Under the pieces are notes generated by a model that was not told the origin of the DNA, ran no database searches, and saw only the letters and a program-made list of their open reading frames with translations. The position numbers and the translations under genes were made by a program. This document shows, one piece after another, positions 1 to 11,990 of a DNA stretch of 64,000 bases. This DNA is from Lytechinus pictus (Eukaryota; Echinodermata; Echinoidea; Temnopleuroida; Toxopneustidae): positions 19,671,701 to 19,735,700 of the forward strand of contig NC_087252.1 of NCBI RefSeq assembly GCF_037042905.1, in the 5' to 3' direction. Numbering within the stretch: position 1 is the first letter of the stretch; each line of letters begins with the position of its first letter.

Positions 1-318
1 CTTCGCATATTTTCCGTTACGATGTTCCAGCGGTATTGATCTGCTACAATGAGCCGCAAAGCGCTGTCCGACCATCGCATCTGCGCTAGCGCACCCGTGC
101 CGCCGGGCTAGCTGCATGCACGTATGCCCGTTCCATAGGGATGATGAATACACAATCACACGCAGGCGACCCGTTCCAAGGACCCCCGTTTTCACAAACA
201 TTTGTTGTTCCGAAGCCCGTTCCGAGGACCCTCCTTTTTACAATAAGCCCGCTCCAAGGCCCCCTTTTTTTTTCTCGCCCGCGGCACATATCCACTACTT
301 TTTTGGTCGAGTTTTTCT
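1..318 (-). mobile_element. Truncated copy of the GGAACGG-rich element
   Basis: This stretch is the reverse complement of a large part of the element at about 55130-55480. Both share the poly-G/GCACTCGACC-type terminus, the CGCGGGCGAGA segment, repeated GGAACGG/CGTTCCAAGG phrases, the GATGGTCGGACAGCGCT segment and the CGTAACGAAAA stretch. The window edge cuts it. The short reading frames across it on both strands contain no recognisable domain and follow the repeat, so I call no gene. Confidence 0.7.
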
Positions 319-1213
319 GATGCCCTATCAAAGCTACATTATCTGTGTTGACAAATAAGAAAAGACAGTTCGGTCATAAAAAACAAAATTAATTATTAAT
401 TGATAAGTCTACATTTGACTTTACTTTACTGAGTGAATGTAATTTAAACTAGAAATGGGAAACCGATGTTCAAATGTGACATTGAGTTAAACATAGACAG
501 CTCTCGTCTTCGCTGTAAATCATAAGTCATCAATGACTTGTGGGGACAGCTCATTTTCTCTCCGGCGATAATCATAAGATCACACCTCATATCAATTGGA
601 GTAAAATATGACATTTAATGTCTTTTATAATCGTTTTGTAGTACTCAAAAGCAAAATGTGGAAACTGGAAATGGTCCCTTAATATAAAGGTCTATTTGGT
701 CAAATCTATACTATTCTTATAAAAAAATCTACACTTTACTGTAGTGATGACAACTTCCAAAAATTCAATTTTTTTGTTCCTTTTTTCTCGCTTGTTTGCT
801 TGCTTCCTTACTTGTCCAAGTACATGTACATGTATGTTCTTATTTTACCAATCTGCTTTTTTTCTATTTGGGTAGAGTTCATTCTCTTTAAGTTTGCAGG
901 CTACCAGCATCTTCGGACCAAAATTGAGTAGGCCTACTGAAAAACAGTTCAAGTCCATGGCAGGTAATTTCTTAATGAAAGTAAAAATGGGCAATAATTG
1001 CTGACACACATCCCATTTCACATTTCCCTGCAATGGTAAGTTGATATCTCTCCTCAAAACAACTTGACCAATCTGGACTACCTGCAAATCCAATGGACTA
1101 GTGCCTCGATTTTCTTCTAAAAACGTTATTTTAATTTTTTGTACAATGCCATTTGCTATACGAACTTTACAGTAGTTGTTAAACAGTTACAAATAATTGT
1201 CCTGTAAACATAC
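319..1213. other. AT-rich intergenic DNA, no supported feature
   Basis: No exon-like signal with protein similarity is visible. An 82-codon reading frame on the - strand (845-1093) ends in NRKKADW and has AG dinucleotides nearby, but I recognise no domain in it and did not promote it to a gene. Confidence 0.5.
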
Positions 1214-1529
1214 TGGCCCGTATTCTGAAGTCAGGTTTAACTTAGACCATGGTCTATCTCTGTGCTAAAGTTATGGGAAGCCAAAAGTGTCAACATTTTT
1301 ATCAAGTTGTATGTTTCTGTTGTTTACTTTGCTCTTTCCTGATTCATCAATGGTGAAGACAATCATCTACTTATACTTCCTAGAAAATAATGAATGATTT
1401 GAGAGCCAAATGAGCTGAAATATGATATCTCTAGTACTGTTAGTGATTTATGTAACAATTGGCTATCCATACTTAAACCACAACTTTAAACCTGAGTTTA
1501 AGTAAAACCCGACTTCAGAATACGGGCCA
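1214..1529. mobile_element. MITE with GGCCCGTATTCTGAAGTC termini
   Basis: The ends are inverted copies of TGGCCCGTATTCTGAAGTC, followed by inner inverted sequence (GTTTAACTTAGACC against AACCTGAGTTTAAGT). A second copy at 23345-24453 lies in the opposite internal orientation and carries an inserted element, so the copy here serves as its empty-site reference. No coding capacity. Confidence 0.7.
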
Positions 1530-3224
1530 CTATATCTTTATTAATATTATGTTTATCTACATGTATCTCTAGATCGTGAGCTGAAGATTTATCGAAGGAC
1601 AGTACCGGTAGTCAGTAGTACAAATTTTCATATGATAGGAGGTATGTATGATGGGGTGAATAGATTTTGAACATGATGCAGTGGAGACTACTAATTTTGT
1701 CTTTTTAATCTAATCACAACAAAATTCTACTTTACTTGAGCATATATAAGAACATACCCTTATTTTCAAATTAGCTTTTCATATAAAACTAAATGTAGGC
1801 CTACATAATTTGCCCATGGAGGTATCTTTATACAAGTACACTCCATGCTCTGACTTGTAGACTAAAAATACCCTCCTGAACATACATGTAGTCTGTATGC
1901 ACAGACCCTGGTTTACACAATACGCAGAGTGCATAATGCAGAGTCTGTAGTAGTGAGACTAGATTCACTATGTACTGTGGCTGGCTCTTTGTTTGACACA
2001 GACAGAAAGCTTGCGTCTATAGTCTCCATTCTAGACATGGTATAATTGGTTTAAGTGTCAAAGGTGAGTCTGTGCTTGCAGACTATGCAAAACATAAGGT
2101 TGTGTGCCAGCTCACATGGCCAAGGAAAAGGGGGTGCTGTAAGCCAGCTAAAACAAACAACTAAACAATAGAGCTGCCAATCACTGGTAACGTGACCTTT
2201 TACATGACCTGGCCCGTCACTCAAGTGAGACCTGGTGCTATTAAACCACAATCAAAACACACCAAAATAAAAATGAGATGCAAGCCTTGCTAGACCCTTG
2301 GTGTAACAAGCATGAACCTAAAAAACAATGCATGCCTGATGGCTGGAAGCTTCTTGGCTGGCTAGACATTTCAAGATCTGGTGGTGGTAATGATGAGGAA
2401 AACGGAAGTCAGAAACTGTGAGCTACCATACAATGTGTACAAAAGTTACAAACACTCCTATGTACTTTAAAGGCCTATTCACCACATAAACAAGTTGGTT
2501 TAAATCAAAATAGAAAAATCAACCTTACGTAACACTCAAAATTCATCATAATAGAATGGAAAATGAGAAAGTTGTGACATTTTCAACAATTCCAGTTTTC
2601 CGGAAACAATAGCTGTGGGCTATTATAAGTATATAATGCACAAAACAGCAGTATGTGCATGCGATTCAATTCTACCAGGCCTCAATTGCTTTTCCATTTA
2701 GGCCTACAATATGAAATATGACCAAACAAAAAATGTCTCATATGACTTATGATTTGACTGCTACCTGAATAACTGTGAAATCATCATTACTGTAGTGTTA
2801 TTTTGAACCATTGAAGAATTATGGATCAAATCTTGAAAAAAATATTCTACATGTATATTTCATATGAAAAGAGTGTTATTACAATTGACTTTTGTGCCTA
2901 TAGCCTACTAGTGAAACTTTTATCCGATTTGATGTTCAAAGCTTTTTTATAGTTTCATACTAACGTCTATATTTTATTACAAATTGTATACTGTTTCCCT
3001 TTTTTATCAATATTAAGCTGATTTATATTAGACTTAATGTTAGATTTTAGACTATACCTAGTTTGATACACATGTTTTATGACATCTGACAAATAGTAAA
3101 TTGTTTGAAATCAAGTCATCTTTAGAGTTTAGATAAACAAAATGTAATTCAGAATGACAGTTACCTACATACACTGTACAACACGATCTTTATGCTAGTT
3201 GCATAGATCGACATCAAAAGCAAA
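1530..3224. other. Intergenic DNA, no supported feature
   Basis: About 1.7 kb of AT-rich sequence with scattered short runs. The only reading frames are short and show no recognisable protein similarity. I see no inverted-repeat element with clear ends. Confidence 0.5.
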
Positions 3225-3500
3225 TCCAAACCATGATGATGATGGTGGTGATGGTGATGATGGTGATGGTGATGGTGATGATGATGGTGATGGCGCATGA
3301 TGATGATGGTGATGGTGATGATGGTAATGATGATGATGGTGATGATGATGATGATGGTGCATGATGATGATGGTGATGGTGATGATGGTGATGATGATGA
3401 TGATGATGATGGTGCATGGTGATGGTGCATGAGGATGATGGTGATGATGATGATGATCGATGATGATGATGATGGTGATGATGATGATGATGATGAAGAT
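3225..3500. repeat. (GATGAT/GGTGAT)n microsatellite
   Basis: An imperfect GAT/GGT trinucleotide array. The overlapping poly-His, poly-Ser and poly-Ile reading frames on the - strand are translations of this array and are not genes. Confidence 0.95.
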
Positions 3501-3502
3501 GA

Positions 3503-3658
3503 CAGGGGCCGCGGAACGGTTTTCAAAGTGGCGAAGGGGCTGAGCCAAAAGTGGGGGGGCTGACCATGCAAAAATCACAATCCTATGGTCGTTTTTGTAC
3601 ACGGTTTTGGAAAAAAGTGGGGGGCTGAAGCCCCCCACCCCCGCTTCCGTGGCCCCTG
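3503..3658. mobile_element. Short hAT-like inverted-repeat element inside the microsatellite
   Basis: The termini are CAGGGGCCGCGGAA and its near-perfect inverse TTCCGTGGCCCCTG. The flanking octamers GAAGATGA and GATGATGA are close to an 8-bp duplication, although the host is itself a GAT repeat, so this is weak evidence. A related copy sits at 61019-61106, again near a GAT microsatellite. The internal part carries GGTTTTGGAAAAAAGTGGGG. Confidence 0.55.
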
Positions 3659-3715
3659 GATGATGATGATGGTGAAGATGATGATGATGAGGGTGAAAAT
3701 GATGATGATGAGGAG
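3659..3715. repeat. (GAT)n microsatellite, right part
   Basis: Continuation of the GAT array on the other side of the inserted element. Confidence 0.85.
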
Positions 3716-4499
3716 GATAACTACATGAATTAACGGATGTTGAATGCATAGCTGACCTTTGCACTTGTTTGCTAATGCTATCATTATATTATTTGCCATA
3801 TACATTTTTAACTACATTCATATACCAAAATGGTGAATGAATAGTACTTCTTTGATAGCTCCAGGAAAGGTAAGTGTACCGGTACTTGAATTATATGGTT
3901 CTGGGACTTCTGGCAGCCATCATGCACACAAGGCATGTATTTATCTCCTTTTTACTGCATAATTTCATGATACATGTACTTTCATACTTTTGCTGGAAAT
4001 GACAAAAAAAAAAAAAAAAAAAATCTTGAAGGCTCATATCTTGTATTTGGATCTTCAGCATCATCTGTTATTGCCTACATGTAAATCAAAAATTATAATA
4101 TTACAGGATTGGTATTTTGAAAATGTGTTCATTCATCAATAACTAAAAGTTTACACATTGTTTTTTAGAGTGCATGGCCAAGCAATATGAGGCAATGTGT
4201 CAATGAATACAGGCCCTCTGGAAAAAGCACAGTGAATATATTCAATTATTAGCCAGATCAAGGAAAAGTATGAACTTTTAAGACCTAAATCCCAGAATTA
4301 TTCACAATTTTTTCAAAGAAATTGGCAAATGGAAGCAGGTCACAGAAAAATATATACCGGTAGGCCTGTAGAACCATGCGATACCCGGCGTTCACTAATT
4401 TCTTGGAGTATCCTTGAATTTTGAATTTGGAAAAGAATTGTGATTTTAACAAACTAGTCATTTTATGTTGAAGTATATTTAATTTAGGCAGTCATTCAG
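3716..4499. other. Intergenic DNA, no supported feature
   Basis: AT-rich sequence with an A-homopolymer near 4003-4021. I see no gene or bounded element. Confidence 0.5.
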
Positions 4500-4545
4500 T
4501 GTACAACCAAGGAGATATCACTCTATCTCCTTGGTACAACATTTC
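4500..4545. repeat. Short perfect hairpin
   Basis: ACCAAGGAGATA is followed by a six-base spacer and its exact inverse TATCTCCTTGGT, with GTAC-type sequence extending on both sides. It is isolated, and I see no second copy in the window. Confidence 0.5.
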
Positions 4546-5903
4546 ATGATTCATCTACTAGTTTTCAATGCAATCATTCATGAAAAATGAGACATGTGAA
4601 TTTCAGTATGCAAATAATCTTCAGGGCGCGACAAACCTGTTTGCCGGGGGCAAGTGAAAATGATGTGAAGCATTTCTCAAAGTCAATAGCCCCATCGGGT
4701 AGGTGGTTGTTTTTTTAATGAATAAAATGACAGTAAATTTCAATAATTTTTGGATAATTCAAAATTATCGGCCAATTATCTCTCATAAAATTTGAAAGAA
4801 ATGTATGATTTTCTTGGAAAAAAACCCAGCCAGTCATTTTCAGATTGAACAAAAAAATTGTCCCCTATGCCCATTCGCTTACACACCATTCAGGGATTTC
4901 GTTAAGAAAGGCCGCATTTTGAGGTCGTCACATAAAATGCCTAAAATTCATTCCTTTTCCACCATTTTGAGTCAGATTTTTTAATGAATACCTTTCTATG
5001 TAAAGTTTGTGACCAGTCGCAAATACACATGTGTGCGGACAACGGGGACTGCGAAGACTTGGAGGACCTCACCATGTACTACATGATTTGCATTTTGTAG
5101 AGGCCTGATCTTTTACTGGATTTTCAAATTAATCAGAATTATACATAGTATTGAATCACTTAATTGTGAGATAATTTAGATGATTGAAAGCTTTTGTTTT
5201 TTTAATAAAGGCCAGCTTAGTTTCAAATTGTAGCCAATCGTATGATTGCTATGAGGTCATGAGGACTAGATATCAAATTCCCTTTTATTCTATAGTCACA
5301 GATTTGAACATACATGTAGGTATTTGTACGATGATTTAGGACACTACACAGTAAGATATTTCATGTCTCGATATTAGCATCAAATTCTACTACGTATTAT
5401 AACAAAATTAGTTCGCAGACTAATCGTAGTGCTTTCACATACAAGGCAAAAAATTAATTTTTAATTTTTGGGAGCAACTTTTCACAGCTTACATTCAGGT
5501 ACATATGCCTGTATTTTATAAAATCAAGAGCGGTTTTTCTTGTTTCTAATTTAGAGAAAAACCTTTAACCATATACCGGTACACGATATACCTACTCAAT
5601 TGAGAAATAATGGACTTCTGTTTTTTAACAGATGAGGGTCATGGCAAGAGAGGCTCTTGAAAGGGATAAACCATTGAACATATGTCTTCATTTTCTTTTC
5701 TCCTTCCTCTCCATTTATTCTTCTTTTTTTTTCTTATTTACACAGCTGTCCAGAAATTGTCAAATGTAATTTCCCAATATTTAATTTCCTGTGGACTGTG
5801 TTTAAAGGGGAAGTTGCCCATAAAAAAAGTTAAAAATCTGATTATACATGTATGTATTTGCTAACTTCAGGGTGCAAGCAATGTGTACAAATGGGAAACT
5901 TAA
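4546..5903. other. Intergenic DNA with one dispersed repeat
   Basis: About 4790-5095 matches the dispersed repeat that interrupts a MITE at 9123-9595. Both contain CAGTCATTTTCAGATTGAA, a TTTTTTAATGAATACCT stretch and a GCGCAGAC/GTGCGGAC-like right end. The remainder shows no supported feature. Confidence 0.55.
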
Positions 5904-6075
5904 AGGACAAGTCCACCACAAAAAAAGAGAAATCTAACAAGCATAACCCTGAAAATTTCATCAAAATTGAATGTAAACTAAGAAAGTTATGACATTTCAA
6001 AGTTTCACTTAATTTCACAAAACAGTTTATATGCACATTCTGGTCGGTATGCAAAATGAGTTATGATACTTGACA
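5904..6075 (+). mobile_element. Fragment of the GGACAAGTCCACC MITE family
   Basis: Starts at TTAA|AGGACAAGTCCACC and runs through the family landmarks CAAGCATAACCCTGAAAA, GAAAGTTATGACATTTC and GGTATGCAAAATGAG. It then diverges. No right terminus is present, so it is a truncated copy. Confidence 0.75.
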
Positions 6076-6532
6076 TAGAAAAAAGATAATTTATTTTTCA
6101 TAGCAAATAACATTTTCTTGAAAGAGGTTCAAAAATTTTTAACTTTAAAATGGCTAACTCTAATACTGAAAGCTCACAGAATATATGGTTTATAGAAAAC
6201 AGCAATTTGAACGTCTCTTACAGTATTTGCAGAAGGTGTACTGAAAAATGAGCCAATATTTGGAAATGATTCTGTTTTAATAAGTTCTAATTCATAAAAT
6301 GATTTTCGATTTCATTTCCTTAAGTTGATAGATCTGAAATTTGTATACTATAAATTTTACACCATAATATCCTTTAAAATTATATAACAAAGATGGAGCC
6401 AATGTTTGAAATGATATTCAAAAATTCATTTTTTTTATTACCGAAGCTTAGATTCAGTCTCATGTACTAAATATAAAGCTTTTTAATCTTCATTAGGATT
6501 TGACATGATCCAAACATTCCCTCAACATCTTA
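6076..6532. other. Intergenic DNA, no supported feature
   Basis: AT-rich sequence without recognisable exons or element ends. Confidence 0.45.
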
Positions 6533-6919
6533 TACCCCTTTCATAAACCCAATTATGCGGCTAATAGCAGCATAATTTGGTCGTAAAATCAGAGGACAAG
6601 AGTTATCCGCATTATTCTGATGCTGCTATTATCCGCATAATAGCGGCATCGGGACAAGATTTTGAGTTTATGAACGTATTTCCAAATAATGCAGATAATT
6701 GCCATGGTGCGGTCACAAGGTCACCCTTTTCCAACACAACCGCATCAGACGGGGCGTGTCCAGTTGTCATGACGATTATCCGCCTTTTTCAGGACGGGCG
6801 CTCGTAAAAATAATGCGGATAATTTTCGGAGTTTGTGAACGCAATTTTTATTGAATTATCCGCATTACTCTTAGGCGGCTAATTGGAGGATAGGTTTTAT
6901 TGGGTTTATGAAAGGGGTA
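6533..6919. mobile_element. Harbinger-like MITE, TTA target duplication
   Basis: 387 bp with inverted termini TACCCCTTTCATAAACCCAA and TTGGGTTTATGAAAGGGGTA, flanked on both sides by TTA (6530-6532 and 6920-6922). A 3-bp TTA duplication is typical of PIF/Harbinger elements. Inside, TTATCCGCAT/ATGCGGATAA motifs repeat in both orientations. The 76-codon reading frame inside is shaped by these repeats and is not called. Confidence 0.75.
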
Positions 6920-6922
6920 TTA

Positions 6923-7994
6923 GTGTTATTAAAAAAGAGACAGAAAAACTGATTGCACATAGAGTAAAACATAAATAAGAAAATGATCTGTAAATTTATG
7001 TTAAGTCAAACTCCTCACAGAACTTTTTCTTTCAAAAAACCATCACCTACATGTACAACAGATTTTTTTTTAACCGGTCTTTTCTGCTATCAACTGTCAA
7101 TCATATTCGACTGACCTTAATGCCTTGCGCCTGATGTTTAAATGATTAAAGATATTTGATGGGAATCAAACAGAAATCTTTTTTATTCATCAAGTTTAGA
7201 AAATGATTTTTATTTTGGATAGCAGAGCATAGGATTAAGTGTTTATGCACATTTTTTCCTGAAGCAAAAAATATTTCCAAATTCTACCTCTTTAAAGCCC
7301 ATCCAAATTTTTGGTAAAGGTTCAGTTATCAGTATCATGTTGGACTAATGTAGTAATATTCGACTTCAAAATCATAACAACGGTTTAATCCATTTATTCT
7401 TTGTAAAAACTTAATTTTAAGATTGAGGATACGAGACATATTCCAGTTGATTTTCAATTTGTAATTTCATATTCATTTCCTAGACTTTGGTTGCACTGTT
7501 TAAAAAATTGATGATGTCTCAACTAATTGTGTTGTTCCCATTTTAGGCAATATTGTTGAAAAACATACCCTGTAATTCAAACATACATTGTTACAAAATT
7601 ACTGATCATTGTAAAATATATATTTCAATGTGTTGGAAATTTGCAATTTTAGACAGAATTTCGTTCCCAGCACGGCATGGCAGGCTTCATTATGCACTGT
7701 GGCGTATGGCTCTGATCTCTCACTCTAACAACAAGTTGGTAAACTTTTAAACAGTTGTTTAAACTTTTTTCATGTATACAACTTGTTTAAAAAGTACAAA
7801 AGTTGATAGAATGACAGGCTTACCAACATGCTTAAAATTTTACAGTGTAGTAGATAATTGGTTGTTTACATTAACAGTTCAAATTCTTAGAGCGATGGGC
7901 TGAAGCAACATTGCTTACATTTTTAGCAGTCAAGAGTTGCTGGAGTTTAGATACTCTATTGCAGGCTTTTCCATTTTACATGTTTATCTTACAA
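6923..7994. other. Intergenic DNA with a diverged MITE
   Basis: No gene is seen. About 7705-7856 resembles the element at 8156-8338 (TCACTCTAACAACAAGTTG, GTTTAAAC motifs, right end TTTTACAGTG) but its left end is not clear. Confidence 0.5.
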
Positions 7995-8112
7995 AACTTA
8001 CATAATAATAAAATAATAATAATATAGGATTTAATTAGCACACGTATCCACCTTGTTAGGTGCTCAAGGCACTCCCATATCTGGCTAAACAAGTCTACCA
8101 TAGGTTTCTGAT
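7995..8112 (-). mobile_element. SINE tail fragment
   Basis: Shares GTATCCACCTTGTTAGGTGC, CTCAAGGC and GTCTACC with the complete SINE at 63440-63708. The tRNA-like head is missing, and an ATA/ATAATA-rich tail precedes it. It is a 5'-truncated copy on the - strand. Confidence 0.7.
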
Positions 8113-8155
8113 ATCGCAATCACTAAGTTTGTAAGATACTTAAATGAATCTATTA

Positions 8156-8338
8156 CACTGTAAAAACGCTGTTTAAAATTCTAAGCATGTTGTTTAAGCC
8201 CATCACTCTAACCACTATTGTTTAAACCCTTTTAATCAACTGTTTAAACGTTTTAAACAACTGTGTAAACTTTTTAAACAAGTTGTTTAAAAAGTTAGAG
8301 TGACGGGCTTAAACAACGCGCTATTTTTTTTTACTGTG
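8156..8338. mobile_element. 183-bp MITE with CACTGTAAAA termini and GTTTAAAC array
   Basis: Inverted ends CACTGTAAAAA and TTTTTACTGTG are flanked by TATTA on both sides (8151-8155 and 8339-8343). Between them GTTTAAAC or TTTAAAC motifs recur several times in a symmetric arrangement, with inverted CTCTAAC/GTTAGAG arms. Confidence 0.7.
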
Positions 8339-8647
8339 TATTAAGAAAATAAAAACAGTATACATGTAGAAAGAGAGGAGGCTAAATTTTAAAAATTACA
8401 ATTCAAATGTTTACAAAGAAACAGCAAAGAATAGAATAAGCATCCACTACGCTTCATTAAAATTTGTACAAGTGTGTTAGGTGATACAATTCACAATCAT
8501 TGACCCTTTAAAATACCTGTAGAATTTAAGATAATTTTCAGAGATTTATCTGCAAAATTCAAAACAGGATTTTGTGAAGTGGTAATAGAAGTAACTGTCA
8601 ATCATAGTCACAGGTTTATTCAATTTCAAACGCTTTAAAATGATTAA

Positions 8648-9689
8648 AGGTCAAAATCATCCCAGAGACATGTTGATTTGAATCAATAAAGTAAAATCAA
8701 ACAAGCATAACACTGAAAATTTGAAAAATTCATAAAAATCGGATTTAAAACAAGAAAGTTACAACTACTTAAAATTTTGCTTATTTTTCACAAATATTTC
8801 ACAGATGTCCCTCACTCACTATTTCTTTTGTTTTTTTATTGTTTGAATTATACAATAATGCATTTTTTACAGATTGACAATAAGGACCAACTTGACTGAA
8901 CCATTCATGTTAAAACAGTGGTAATTCAACATGTTCAGGGAGGAAAAAACTTTGTTTTACAGGAAAGTGAGGAGAAACCTAGAATATTTCATATAATAAA
9001 ATACAAAGAAATAGTGAGTGGATGATGTCATCAGTCCCCTCATTTGCATACTGACCAAGATGTGCATAATAGCTGTTCTGTAAAATTAAGTGAAAGTTAA
9101 AATGTACAAACTTTCTTATTTTACATGTATGATGGTGGGCCCCAAATCTGCACACCTAACAATTTGAGTTAAGATTTAACATGAATTTCTTCTTATTTCA
9201 CAAAATCTTTTGGTTAATAGTGTTCCTTATATTATTAAGAGTAAGTGTACCAAATTTCTCATTTAAAAATGAAAGAAAATATAAGATTTTCTTGAAAAAA
9301 CCTTTGGGCAGTCATTTTCAGATTGAAAAAAAAATGGTACCCCATGTCTGCGCACTCATTCTCTTTGCACGAGATTCAGGGATTTTGATGACAAAGGCTG
9401 CATTTTGAGGCCGTCACATGAAATGCCCTGAATTCATTATTTTTCCACTATTTTGAGTGAAATTTTTTAATGAATACCTGTCTATGTATTGCATGTGTAA
9501 AGTTCGTGCTCGTTGCATATCTTCTTTTACTAGAATCGCGCAGATACGCGGGTGCGCAGACTTGGGAGACCGCGCAGACATGGGGGAACTGACCATACAT
9601 GTACATCCAATTTTGATGAAGTTTTCAGTTGTGTACTTTGGATTTTCTCTTTTTATTCAAATCAACTTTTTGTTGGGGTGGACTTGTCC
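8648..9689. mobile_element. GGACAAGTCCACC-family MITE split by an insertion
   Basis: TTAA at 8644-8647 precedes the left end and CCTTAA follows the right end (GGGGTGGACTTGTCC). The left part runs to about 9122 and the right part resumes near 9596 at ACATCCAATTTTGATG, with a foreign repeat between. POU-type octamer ATTTGCAT lies near 9039. Noncoding. Confidence 0.7.
9123..9595. mobile_element. Dispersed inverted-repeat element nested in a MITE
   Basis: The left end ACATGTATGATGGTGGGCCC resembles the inverse of the right end (GGGGGAACTGACCATACATG). A related sequence occurs at about 4790-5095, and a left-end fragment at 37960-38060. ACAT flanks both sides of the insertion. The short reading frames through it are not conserved between the copies. 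Confidence 0.6.
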
Positions 9690-9693
9690 TTAA

Positions 9694-11468
9694 TTCATAT
9701 ACTACATGCCTACATAGTACATCCCAAAAAGTATTTGGAGAATAAACACTATCTCAATAACATTTTACAGGCACTATTTTTTGTTTTCATTACAGTTGGG
9801 GACTTGAGTTTGGGACACAACTCATGGGTTAAATAAATAGTATACAAATATATCACTACCAGGCTTTGAGTAAGTATAGCAGGAATTATTTGTCCCAATG
9901 TGGACTGGCATTACTTTTTACTTATTTACTATAAATTTTGCCAGTACAACCGAGGATGAATAATTACTGTACCTCTATACTTTCGAAATAAAGGCCTGGT
10001 ATATTTGTTTTACATGAATATCCTACATTTAATCAGAACGTTACAGTCCTTGATAATCTAGTTCTTGTGCACGTAGTTTATCTTTTTTTAATCTGAACCA
10101 AAATATAGATAACGGGCTGCACTGACTGATGCATACTTTTCCTGAAGCTACATGCTAAAAGAGCTAGAGCAGAATGCAGATTTGTGCCTGCGCCTGAGAG
10201 ATTACGCGATCTGTGTCAATGATCTGTACCATCAATGATGGAATAGTGCACTTTTCCATCCTTGACGTCACAGAATAATAATTTTTCTTCACGGGGGTTC
10301 ATTTTCAACATCATCGCAAAATAGTGAGAATATGTTTGGTCACACGATGCTATTTAAACCAATCAGCATACATGATTTAATTTATGTAGGATATAATTAA
10401 CCTAAAATATATATGGTAATTGATTTAATATCAAGGAATTATCAAAGACAACCCACACTGTCAAAATAAATAATGGTTAAAAACATTACAAAATGTACAT
10501 CAATGAATTTTTCAGGTTTTCAAAATAAAACTGGCCTTTTCGATAAATGATGTTATACATGTATCATTGAAGTTGGGGGTGGCAATAGTTCACCCCCTCC
10601 CCCTAAACATAAGGTTTGCTGCTTGAATTTAAGCCAGTGACAAGATAACAGCTGTGCCCAGCAGTGCCCCCCCCCCCCCCATCACTCTGATATGAAGAAA
10701 TGTTGCCTATGCTAGTCTGATTTTTTTTTCAAGCAGTGTATATAAAAAAAAATGTAAATAGCTTCAGCTTGATATAAGAATCACACAATTTGCTCTAGCT
10801 ATCGTGCAACATACCAACACTCAACAGGCATACCCAAGCCTACAAATAAGATCAATCCAAACCAAAATAGTGCTCACAACAAGCCGCACTATTTCTCAAA
10901 ATATTGTCTAAAATTTTCAATTGTATTTTTCCAAAAAAATGTTTAAGCATGATTGTGTTCTGTCTGCAGTAAAGCAGAGGTACACAACATAGTTTGCAAG
11001 AAGCAATTTCATAGCTAGCACATGTTAAAAGAAGAAACCTTCACGTCTTATTAGACTGCATCATATATATACTACATGGGGATCATCTCTCTGAACTTGC
11101 TCACACATGCATAAAATACGGCCACACAACACGCATACACCAAAGCAAACGCGCCGTGGTGATAAACGAATAAATCATACAGCAACCTCGCCTTTCCACA
11201 CATAGAACACTCCCAACACAAAAAACGGGCGTTATATACGGCTGCCACTCACACACACTCAATATTGCTATTCCCACTCACAACAAAGAAATCCCGAAAA
11301 CTGCGCCAGAAATTCCTCCCGATTTCAACGAAAAATTAATCGTTATAGTCATATCTAAAAATTTGCGAGGGTTATGATGAATTCTAGATGTGTATTAGCT
11401 TGTTTTCTACGAGTAAATGTGGGTGAATTAAAAGTGACAGAATAAGAAAGAAATTTTGAGTGACATAC
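9694..11468. other. Intergenic DNA, no supported feature
   Basis: About 1.8 kb. A C-homopolymer lies near 10668-10680. I could not assign exons or bounded elements. Confidence 0.45.
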
Positions 11469-11530
11469 CTTCGAAGTGTCAGTCAGGCATCAAAAGCGAC
11501 CAAGTTAGATTATGGCGGCGGGGCCGCTAT
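11469..11530 (-). other. Candidate noncoding first exon of an unidentified gene
   Basis: On the - strand a GCGGCCCCGCCGCCAT stretch (GCCGCCAT is a YY1/initiator-like motif) is followed by about 45 nt ending CTTCGAAG at a good donor, GTATGTC. It has the look of a TATA-less promoter plus leader exon, and it sits in an AT-rich neighbourhood where this GC-rich patch stands out. No downstream coding exon was recognised, so this is speculative. Confidence 0.2.
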
Positions 11531-11540
11531 ACAACAAGGC

Positions 11541-11990
11541 TATGCACTGATTGACATACGTCACAGTATTCATGCATAATGCATAAAATTCTAATGTTTT
11601 ATTAATATTGGGCGGAGTCTGGATCTTTTCATTTTCAAAGAGGGGGTAATATAAAAATACAAATTTGTAATCTGAGACATACTCATTAACAATGATTCAA
11701 AATTAGATTAAAATATTCATTGATAATTACGTATATAGATTTGTTTCTTTACAAGCGTGCTAAAAGGCAATTTCGATGACACTACCAAATATTTGGTGAT
11801 ATTTTCCCCTACAAAGTTATCGACGAGTCGTGACGTCATAATCACCTGTGTCGAGCAGCAGGTGAATTTCGTCGAAAGGCGCTGATATATCACAAATTGG
11901 TCCTAATCCGGATTATACCACCTATTGCGCGAAAGTAATATTCACCAGATATTTTTTATGTTTGTATAAATATCATTTTATTATTTTTCC
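11541..11990. other. Intergenic DNA, no supported feature
   Basis: No gene or bounded repeat is recognised. Confidence 0.45.

Noticed and set aside
845-1093. 82-codon - strand frame with ordinary-looking composition
   Set aside because: No domain is recognised and no second exon or conserved copy is seen; left unresolved.
3161-3764. Poly-His, poly-Ser and poly-Ile reading frames on the - strand
   Set aside because: Pure translations of a GAT/GGT microsatellite; the same kind of array gives poly-Met and poly-Ile frames at 60499-60888.
4500-4545. Possible microRNA hairpin
   Set aside because: The stem is only about 12 bp with a 6-nt loop, shorter than a pre-miRNA.
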